From contig CAYYBG010000024.1 in the NCBI GenBank assembly GCA_964470195.1, positions 1-29,858 on the forward strand: DNA of 29,858 bases. Direction: 5' to 3'. Source of the DNA: RFPI01 sp964470195. Lineage in GTDB: Bacteria > Pseudomonadota > Gammaproteobacteria > Burkholderiales > Methylophilaceae. Shown piece by piece: positions 23,624 to 29,858 of the stretch. The notes under the pieces are model-generated. The model saw nothing but the letters and a program-made list of their open reading frames with translations, did no database searches and had not been told where the DNA came from. How positions within the stretch are numbered: position 1 is the stretch's first letter; each line of letters opens with the position of its first letter. Made by a program: the position numbers and the translations under genes.

Positions 23624-23653
23624 TATATATTGATTTAACTTAAGTTACACCAA
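23624..23653 (-). promoter_or_regulatory. Candidate rhodopsin promoter with internal palindrome
   Basis: On the minus strand, TTGGTG (23648-23653) and TATATA (23624-23629) are spaced by 18 bases, a plausible sigma-70-type pair, placing transcription start about 25-30 bases before the rhodopsin ATG. The spacer includes the perfect 12-base palindrome TAACTTAAGTTA (23636-23647), which could be an operator. The match to the -35 consensus is only partial. Confidence 0.4.
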
Positions 23654-23853
23654 ACTCTACTTTATACTTAGTTTGAAATTGTTATTTGGAAAACCTTACT
23701 CCAAACAATGATAATTGGCAAATTAAGAATAAAATATTTTCATCAGAAACTATTTCACAGGAAAAGTTCCACATATTGATATTTATTTTCAATTTTTGAG
23801 ACAATTAAAATTTGCCGGTGAAGGCAAATTACTTGTTAGGCGGGATACTAAAA

Positions 23854-25170
23854 ATGCAAAAAAGATTACTAAGTGTTTGTTTTAGCACGCTATTCACAGT
23901 GATTGCATGTGGCAATATGACGGACTTATCCAGCACTGAAGTGATTGGTCCCAATCCAGAGCTACCATTGCCCAATCCTACACTTATCCCAACAGTGCAG
24001 ATAGCTAGTGCTGTTGGCTGGACTGATGGTGCAAAACCGGTGGTTGCCAAGGGCTTGCAAATCATCGCCTTCGCAGAAAACCTGCAACATCCAAGATGGC
24101 TCTATGAATTACCTAATGGGGACATTTTAGTCGCTGAAACAAATCAACCAGCCAAAGCAAATTCACAATGGAGTTTGCGTAATTGGATAGCGGGTATATT
24201 TATGAAAAGAGCCGGCGCTGGGGTGGCAACAGCTAATCAAATCAGTTTATTACGTGATACTAATCATGATGGCGTTGCTGACCAAAAAAGCGTACTCATT
24301 AAAGATCTTAATTCTCCTTTTGGAATGGCTTTGGTGGGAGATGATTTGTATGTGGCCAACACCGATGCATTGCTTAAATTCAAGTACCAACTTGGCCAAA
24401 CAGTGATTACGCAGCAAGCAAAAAAGATGATGGATTTACCAGCCGGCGAAATAAATTCGCACTGGACTAAAAATATTATTGTCAGCCCAGATCAATCTAA
24501 ACTGTATATCACTGTTGGGTCCAATAGCAATATTGCAGAAAAAGGCATGCACAACGAAGTTGGTCGAGCGGCTATTTGGCAACTAGATCTCGCCTCTGGG
24601 CAATACCGCATTTTTGCAAGCGGCTTGCGTAACCCCAATGGCATGGCTTGGGAGCCCAATAGCGATAAACTTTGGGTAGTGGTCAATGAGCGCGATGAAT
24701 TAGGTAATAATTTGGTCCCAGACTATTTAACTTCAGTCGCGGATGGTGGATTTTATGGCTGGCCTTATAGTTATTTTGGACAACATATTGACCAACGTGT
24801 GCAACCACAAAATGATCAATTAGTTGCTAGCGCGATTGCTCCAGACTATGCCCTAGGCGCCCATACTGCGTCTTTGGGGCTTACTTATAGTGCGACCAAT
24901 CAACTCGGTGAAGATTTTCAACATGGCATGTTTATTGGCCAACATGGCTCATGGAATCGCAAACCATTCAGTGGTTATAAAGTAATTTTTGTGCCATTTC
25001 AAAATGGCATACCGGTAGGTATGCCTCGCGAGGTAGTAACAGGATTTTTAAATTCTCAGGGGCAAGCTCAGGGTAGGCCTGTAGGGGTGCTAGTGAATCA
25101 GCGGGGTTGCTTACTTGTGGCAGATGATGTTGGCAACAAAATTTGGCATATTAAAAAGTCTGCCGATTAA
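23854..25170 (+). CDS. Sorbosone dehydrogenase-like PQQ-type lipoprotein
   Basis: A 438-residue beta-propeller protein of the PQQ-dependent sugar/L-sorbosone dehydrogenase family. It starts with a lipoprotein signal (FTVIAC, Cys19), then a Pro-rich linker, and the propeller begins at LQIIAFAENLQHPRWLYELPNGDILVAE (split motif: NLQHPRWL, PNGDILVAET). Other hallmarks are RDTNHDGVAD, NSPFGMAL, ASGLRNPNGMAWEP, YGWPYSYFG, GQHGSWNRKPFSGYKVIFVPF and GRPVGVLV. Expected role is oxidation of a periplasmic aldose or sorbosone with PQQ, passing electrons to the respiratory chain; actual substrate is unknown. I use ATG 23854 with the lipobox rather than the upstream in-frame start at 23812. It is divergent from the rhodopsin gene across a 260-base spacer. 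Confidence 0.85.
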   Translation: MQKRLLSVCFSTLFTVIACGNMTDLSSTEVIGPNPELPLPNPTLIPTVQIASAVGWTDGAKPVVAKGLQIIAFAENLQHPRWLYELPNGDILVAETNQPAKANSQWSLRNWIAGIFMKRAGAGVATANQISLLRDTNHDGVADQKSVLIKDLNSPFGMALVGDDLYVANTDALLKFKYQLGQTVITQQAKKMMDLPAGEINSHWTKNIIVSPDQSKLYITVGSNSNIAEKGMHNEVGRAAIWQLDLASGQYRIFASGLRNPNGMAWEPNSDKLWVVVNERDELGNNLVPDYLTSVADGGFYGWPYSYFGQHIDQRVQPQNDQLVASAIAPDYALGAHTASLGLTYSATNQLGEDFQHGMFIGQHGSWNRKPFSGYKVIFVPFQNGIPVGMPREVVTGFLNSQGQAQGRPVGVLVNQRGCLLVADDVGNKIWHIKKSAD

Positions 25171-25212
25171 AAAACGCTACATTATGATTTCACTAATCAA
25201 TATTGCTATTGG

Positions 25213-25521
25213 CTAAATTTTTCTTGTTTTACTTTTGACTTGCTCTTGCATCATTTTATAGATAGCTTGAATTTCTAATTGCTCTTCACTATCTAAAATG
25301 CCATCGCCATTTGCATCGAGGTGATGGTAAATTTTTTCGGTATTAGCGCTGTCGCCAGCTAAATATTCTTCTAAAGAAATATTGCCATCATGATTACTAT
25401 CGTAATCACCTAGAAAAAACATTTCGGAATTTAAAGGACCAGCCTCATGATCATGAGCAAATGAATTTGTCAGTGAAGCCAAAAAACATAGGCATATTAA
25501 TAGTGGCGCAGATTTGGTCAT
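25213..25521 (-). CDS. Small exported EF-hand calcium-binding protein
   Basis: A 102-residue protein with a signal peptide (PLLICLCFLASLTNSFA) and two canonical EF-hand loops, DSNHDGNISLEE and DANGDGILDSEE, each with acidic residues at loop positions 1, 3, 5 and 12. It is probably periplasmic and calcium binding. An HDHE segment follows the cleavage site. I start at ATG 25521, where the signal peptide begins; the frame is open upstream to 25554. It ends 42 bases from the convergent sorbosone-dehydrogenase-like gene, whose family may use calcium for PQQ binding, but a link is speculative. Confidence 0.85.
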   Translation of the reverse strand: MTKSAPLLICLCFLASLTNSFAHDHEAGPLNSEMFFLGDYDSNHDGNISLEEYLAGDSANTEKIYHHLDANGDGILDSEEQLEIQAIYKMMQEQVKSKTRKI

Positions 25522-25594
25522 GGCATTACCTAATAGTAAAAAGGGATATGGCATAGGGTACGAAAATTAGTTCATATTGATTCAGGATTTGATT

Positions 25595-25930
25595 TTATCT
25601 TGATAATAAATCAATTTTCTCAAGCGTTAGCTTTCTCGTAATAGTTTTCACTTGTAGTATCTGTTTGCCTTTCTTGTACTTGAACCAACAACCATCAAGT
25701 TCCATAGAGATACAGTCCGCCACCTCTTGATTGCCTAACTGGTATAACTCTTGCGCATAAAGACTACTATTCTTGATATTCGCATTATTAATTGGTTGCC
25801 AACCATTTTGTATTAGCGTGCTTTTTACTTGTTCATAAGCTGTCCCTGGGGTCAGCTCAGGATAAAGTTCATGGGCTTGAGAAAGTACAGGCAAAGCCAA
25901 TATGAATGCGGCTAGTGATTTGAAGTGCAT
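25595..25930 (-). CDS. Small exported protein of unknown function with a Cys pair
   Basis: A 111-residue protein with a signal peptide ending near SQAHE. The mature part contains YEQVKSTLIQNGWQPI, a YQLGNQEVADC segment and GCWFKYKKGKQILQV, with two Cys nine residues apart or so. This overall pattern recurs in small periplasmic proteins of proteobacteria, but no function is known to me. AAGGA seven bases before ATG 25930 fixes the start; the open frame to 25975 lacks a ribosome site. It lies upstream of the EF-hand gene on the same strand, separated by about 70 bases, and may form a two-gene unit with it. Confidence 0.78.
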   Translation of the reverse strand: MHFKSLAAFILALPVLSQAHELYPELTPGTAYEQVKSTLIQNGWQPINNANIKNSSLYAQELYQLGNQEVADCISMELDGCWFKYKKGKQILQVKTITRKLTLEKIDLLSR

Positions 25931-26066
25931 GATGCAATCCTTATTTATTAAAGCGCCAATAGAAATTTTGTTCATATTACTTTACCACCTATTCTTAATT
26001 TAGTTCCCTATTACTTATCATCTTGATCTGTTATCAGATTGATTTTAAATATAAAAAAATTCTAGT

Positions 26067-26087
26067 TGCGAATAATTCTTATTTGCA
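26067..26087. promoter_or_regulatory. Fur-box-like operator
   Basis: GCGAATAATTCTTATTTGC (26068-26086) is the core of a near-perfect 9-3-9 inverted repeat and resembles known proteobacterial Fur boxes. It is 43-63 bases before the ATG of the siderophore receptor, a natural position for iron repression. Assignment is by eye. Confidence 0.68.
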
Positions 26088-26129
26088 TTAAGATGCATGC
26101 ACTGGTTTTAATTTCTATGAAAGTGTTTT

Positions 26130-28310
26130 ATGAATAAAAATATATTTGAGTTAAGTTTAATCACTTCGGCCGTGCTATCAGTACTTTTAGTAAGCAAGGG
26201 ATATGCAGAAGAAGCTGTAGAGTTGAATGAAGTCAATGTCAGCGCTAAAAGGTTAATTGATAATTCAGCTGCTCAGGGCTATCAGGGTAAGACCAGCCGA
26301 AGTGCAACTAGAACTGAAACTGCAATCAAAGATACGCCACAATCTATTACGGTCGTTACCCAGGATTTAATTAAAGACCAGTCTATACAAAGTATTGCTG
26401 AAGCTGTTCGGTATGTTCCTGGTGTAACTATTTCACAAGGTGAGGGTAATCGTGATGCGATTAATTTTCGTGGCGCAGGTGTTAGCACAGGTGATTTTTA
26501 TATCGATGGTGTAAGAGACGATATTCAAACCTACAGAGATTTATATAACACCGAGCGTATCGAGGTGCTCAGAGGTCCTAATGCGATGGCTTTTGGTCGA
26601 GGTGGTTCGGGCGGGGTCATCAATCGTGTCAGCAAAGAAGCCGGCTGGGATCCAATACGCGAATTATCAATTACTTATGGCGCATTCGATCAGAAGCGCA
26701 GCAGTATTGATATCGGTAATGCAATCAATGATGTGGCCGCATTTAGATTAAATGCCGTTTACGAAGATGCAAATAGTTATCGTAATGGCGTGACTTTAGA
26801 AAGATACGGATTTAATCCTACCATTACAATAAAACCCTCCGAAGCCACTAAGGTAGTACTAAGCGCAGAATATTTTATGGATAAGCGCATAGGTGATAGA
26901 GGCATGCCATCACGTATCAATGGTAATGAAAATATAGGCAATAGACCTTACGACATTGGAGATCACAGTACATTTTTTGGTAATGCTAGATTAAGTCCTA
27001 ACGAGACCGAAACTAAAGCATTGAATGCCACCATAGATCACACTTTTGATAATGGCGTAAATATCAGAAATATTTCACGTTACGCAGACTATGACAAATT
27101 TTACGATAATGTATATGCGCGATCATCAGTATCAAATGGTTTACTAAGTTTAGGGGCATACCGAGATGATACAAAAAGAGAAAACTTATTTAACCAAACC
27201 GATATCAGCTACAAGATTAAATTTGCCGGCGTAGAGCATAAATTATTAGCTGGCATGGAGCTTGCCCGTCAAGAAACTGATAATCGTCGATTCTCACCTA
27301 ATGCAAGCAATGACAACTTAACAGGTACAGTCAATGTGAGTAGTCCTTATTATTTTGGTGAAAGAACATGGTTTAACAAGCGTATTAATCGCACCAGCGA
27401 CGCCAATATCACAGCATTTTATTTACAAGATCAAATCGTATTCAGCCCAAATTGGGAACTGGTACTAGGGGTAAGACATGATAGATTTGATATTGATTAC
27501 AAGGACTTGGCTACCACAAGTGATCCAAATAGATATCAAAAAATAAACACCACAGATAATAAATTATCACCGCGAGCAGGTTTAATATTTAAGCCACAAC
27601 AAAATATTTCTATTTACGCTAGTTATAGTCAAAGTTTTGTTCCTAGAGCGGGTGATCAATTAAGTGGCTTGACTACATTAAACGCAAATCTGTCACCAGA
27701 GAAGTTTATCAATCAAGAGCTAGGAATTAAATTTGATGTAATGCCTGAATTGTCATTGACCGCTGCAATTTATAAATTGGAAAGAGAAAATCTCGCGGTG
27801 ACAGATCCAAACAATCCAACCCAGTCAGTGGTTATAGATGGACAACAAACCAAGGGTTTAGAGTTGGGTGTGGCAGGTAAAGTAACCAGCAATTGGAGTA
27901 TGTTTGGCGGTTATGCACTACAAGACGCAGAAATTACCAAGGACTACACTACCTCAAATTCTAGTAGCACACCGACCATTTTGAGTGGAACGCTCGTTGG
28001 TCAGACACCAAGACAAACATTTTCATTGTGGAATAAATATCAAATTGATGAGATTTGGTCTGCCGCCATTGGTATTGTAGGACGTTCAGAAATGTATGCG
28101 TTAACGCCTACAATTCATGAGTCAACAGTGCTACCAGGCTATACTAGAGTTGATGCTGCGCTATTTGGGCAATTGTCCAAAAATGTTAGATTGCAAGTGA
28201 ATTTAGAAAATCTTACCAACAAGGAATATGCGCTTAGCGCACACAATAACAACAACATACTACCCGGTTCACCATTAGCAGGTAGAGCAACGCTTATTTA
28301 TAATTTCTAG
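26130..28310 (+). CDS. TonB-dependent catecholate-type siderophore receptor
   Basis: A 726-residue outer-membrane receptor of the siderophore type (Fiu/CirA-like pattern). It has a signal peptide (about 1-26, ending GYA), a TonB-box-like ELNEVNVSA, a plug with DTPQSITVVTQDLI, IAEAVRYVPGVTISQG, NFRGAGVSTGDFYIDGVRDD and RIEVLRGPNAMAFGRGGSGGVIN, then a beta barrel with NQELGIKFD, NLTNKEYALSAHN and a terminal Phe. It would import ferric catecholate siderophores or their breakdown products with energy from TonB-ExbBD. The upstream Fur-like box (26067-26087) suggests iron repression. Ligand cannot be set from sequence. No siderophore synthesis genes are in the window. Confidence 0.93.
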   Translation: MNKNIFELSLITSAVLSVLLVSKGYAEEAVELNEVNVSAKRLIDNSAAQGYQGKTSRSATRTETAIKDTPQSITVVTQDLIKDQSIQSIAEAVRYVPGVTISQGEGNRDAINFRGAGVSTGDFYIDGVRDDIQTYRDLYNTERIEVLRGPNAMAFGRGGSGGVINRVSKEAGWDPIRELSITYGAFDQKRSSIDIGNAINDVAAFRLNAVYEDANSYRNGVTLERYGFNPTITIKPSEATKVVLSAEYFMDKRIGDRGMPSRINGNENIGNRPYDIGDHSTFFGNARLSPNETETKALNATIDHTFDNGVNIRNISRYADYDKFYDNVYARSSVSNGLLSLGAYRDDTKRENLFNQTDISYKIKFAGVEHKLLAGMELARQETDNRRFSPNASNDNLTGTVNVSSPYYFGERTWFNKRINRTSDANITAFYLQDQIVFSPNWELVLGVRHDRFDIDYKDLATTSDPNRYQKINTTDNKLSPRAGLIFKPQQNISIYASYSQSFVPRAGDQLSGLTTLNANLSPEKFINQELGIKFDVMPELSLTAAIYKLERENLAVTDPNNPTQSVVIDGQQTKGLELGVAGKVTSNWSMFGGYALQDAEITKDYTTSNSSSTPTILSGTLVGQTPRQTFSLWNKYQIDEIWSAAIGIVGRSEMYALTPTIHESTVLPGYTRVDAALFGQLSKNVRLQVNLENLTNKEYALSAHNNNNILPGSPLAGRATLIYNF

Positions 28311-28341
28311 GTGATAATGTTAATTTCTGTGATGACTATCG

Positions 28342-29760
28342 ATGTTAGATAATTATGTTCTACTAGATTTAGAGACAACCGGGGCAACCCCACTCAAAGA
28401 TAGAATCACAGAAATTGCATTGATACGCTATCAGGATGGCGTTGAGCTAGATAGGTGGCAAACGCTTGTTAATCCGCAAAGCAATATCCCAGAATTTATT
28501 CAGAAATTAACCGGCATCAGCAATGAGATGGTGGCTGATGCGCCATCATTCGAGAGAGTCGCTGGCGAGTTATTAGATTATTTAGATGGCAGCATCTTAT
28601 GTGCACACAATGTCAGATTTGATTATGGTTTTCTAAAAGCTGAATTTAAGAGAATTGGGATTAATTTTAAATCTCGTGTGTTATGTACAGTAAAACTATC
28701 TCGCAAACTATATCCAGAATTTCCTAGCCACAGTCTATCAGCGCTTATTCAGCGCTATGGCTTCACCTGCACTGAACGCCATCGCGCCATGGACGATGTT
28801 CAAGTCATGGCACAATTTCTTGAATATGCAAAGCGTGATCAAGGCGATGAAAAAATACATCAGGCGGTAGCTGCACTAACTAAACAAAGTAGCATTCCAT
28901 CAGGTTTAGATAATGAGCAGTTGCAAGATATCCCTGAAACCCCTGGTGTATATTTGTTTTATGGTGAAAACAACTTGCCGATTTATATAGGCAAAAGTAT
29001 TAATCTAAGATCAAGAGTGCTATCCCATTTCAGTAGTGACCATAGGTCCACAAAGGAAATGCGCATTAGTCAGGAAATCAAGCATATTGATTGGATTGAA
29101 ACTTGCGGAGAATTTGGTGCGCTACTGTTAGAGTCACAATTAGTAAAACAAAAGCAACCTATCTATAACCGCCAATTAAGGCGTGAGCGTCAATTATGTG
29201 CATGGAAAATTACCCCAAGCAACAAATCGATAGCGCAGCTAAGTTTGGTGGGCGAAAGTGAAATTACTACAGAAAATTTAGACTGCATTTATGGAACCTT
29301 TAAAACCAAAAAGCAGGCGATTGAAGTATTAAGAAATTTAGCCGAGCAAAATGCTTTGTGTTTAAAGGCTTTGGGCTTGGAACCTGGCACGGGGCCCTGT
29401 TTTGGCTATCAGATTAAACGCTGTAAAGGCGTGTGTTGTGCCAAAGAAGCGCCAGAGATTCATTTGTTGCGGCTACAGCAAGCGCTGATTTCGCTAAGAA
29501 TGCGACGCTGGGGCTTTGCAGGGAAAATTGCCATCAAAGAAACCCACCCCTATAGCCATGAAACGCAATTGCATATTTTTGACCAATGGTGTCATCTAGC
29601 CACAGTGAGCGATGAGCAAGCATTGCAAAGTGTGATGGCGGAAAAACACCCACTAAGTTTTGATTTGGATACTTATAAGTTATTACTCAAGGAGTTAAGT
29701 AAACCAAAATTGCAAATTATTCATTTATACAAGCAATTTCATCAACTTGCAGAAAATTAA
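28342..29760 (+). CDS. DnaQ-type 3'-5' exonuclease fused to UvrC-like GIY-YIG nuclease
   Basis: A 472-residue two-nuclease fusion. Residues 1-165 are a DEDDh exonuclease like the DNA polymerase III epsilon subunit: Asp9 and Glu11 in LLDLETTG, Asp94 in HNVRFDYGFL, and His147 with Asp152 in HRAMDDVQVM. Residues about 195-285 are a GIY-YIG domain (PGVYLFY, IYIGKSINLRSRVLSHF) like the N-terminal part of UvrC and Cho. A Cys-bearing segment (GPCFGYQIKRCKGVCC, residues about 350-370) matches the UvrC Cys region. The role is probably DNA repair incision and trimming, though the substrate is unproven. The upstream ribosome site is weak. It follows the siderophore receptor by 31 bases but need not be coregulated. 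Confidence 0.92.
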   Translation: MLDNYVLLDLETTGATPLKDRITEIALIRYQDGVELDRWQTLVNPQSNIPEFIQKLTGISNEMVADAPSFERVAGELLDYLDGSILCAHNVRFDYGFLKAEFKRIGINFKSRVLCTVKLSRKLYPEFPSHSLSALIQRYGFTCTERHRAMDDVQVMAQFLEYAKRDQGDEKIHQAVAALTKQSSIPSGLDNEQLQDIPETPGVYLFYGENNLPIYIGKSINLRSRVLSHFSSDHRSTKEMRISQEIKHIDWIETCGEFGALLLESQLVKQKQPIYNRQLRRERQLCAWKITPSNKSIAQLSLVGESEITTENLDCIYGTFKTKKQAIEVLRNLAEQNALCLKALGLEPGTGPCFGYQIKRCKGVCCAKEAPEIHLLRLQQALISLRMRRWGFAGKIAIKETHPYSHETQLHIFDQWCHLATVSDEQALQSVMAEKHPLSFDLDTYKLLLKELSKPKLQIIHLYKQFHQLAEN

Positions 29761-29858
29761 AATAAAGCTTGCTATTTAGAACATAGCAGTCCATAGTGAC
29801 TAGGTGGTGATCAACAAGTATTTCAGATTTTGTCAGTTTTAGTTTCTTCTCGTAAGTC

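Noticed and set aside
29761..29858. Final 98 bases with a small TGCTAT/ATAGCA hairpin
   Set aside because: Six-pair stem without T-tract; no gene or clear regulatory signal seen.

Overview
The window reads as chromosomal DNA from an AT-rich, Gram-negative, aerobic aquatic bacterium. It carries two TonB-dependent receptors, several periplasmic proteins and lipoproteins, a proteobacterial-type green proteorhodopsin with its whole retinal pathway, a PQQ-type sugar dehydrogenase and a Fur-box-like site. A freshwater betaproteobacterium (Methylophilaceae or Burkholderiales-like) fits best, but that placement is inference. No rRNA, tRNA, CRISPR array or insertion sequence was seen.

Layout. 14-838: a YceI-type periplasmic protein and a double-CDGSH iron-sulfur protein. 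891-12924: a large sensory and transport island. It holds an RsbW-type anti-sigma kinase, a minus-strand operon (permuted solute-binding domain fused to an ABC permease; ABC ATPase fused to a decayed RsbW-like domain; a two-helix membrane sensor-like protein; a Na/Pi-cotransporter-family protein with a PhoU-like tail), a divergent plus-strand operon (STAS protein, hybrid histidine kinase, receiver-PP2C phosphatase) and, facing it across a strong shared terminator, a second permuted solute-binding lipoprotein. 13035-17138: a PepSY membrane protein, a TonB receptor and a DUF2946-like protein, probably for metal or cofactor uptake. 17340-23592: the photosystem operon, transcribed leftward as rhodopsin, crtE, crtI, crtB, crtY, blh. 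23854-25930: a sorbosone-dehydrogenase-like lipoprotein, an EF-hand protein and a small unknown periplasmic protein. 26067-28310: a Fur-box-like site and a siderophore receptor. 28342-29760: a DnaQ-type exonuclease fused to a UvrC-like GIY-YIG nuclease.

How the genes may work together. The most unusual part is 891-12924. It has every component of a partner-switching circuit (kinase, STAS antagonist, PP2C phosphatase with receiver, upstream phosphorelay kinase). A polar amino acid ABC transporter is interleaved with it, and the transporter's ATPase carries its own RsbW-like domain that has lost ATP-binding residues. Both solute-binding proteins of the island are circular permutations of the usual SBP_bac_3 fold and share a related linker, so they descend from one permuted ancestor. 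I infer that ligand availability or transport activity is passed into the partner switch. No sigma factor or other final target lies in the window.

The photosystem operon is complete: crtE-I-B-Y make beta-carotene, blh cleaves it to retinal, and the rhodopsin binds it. A long imperfect hairpin separates the rhodopsin gene from the pigment genes, and a perfect palindrome lies inside the likely rhodopsin promoter.
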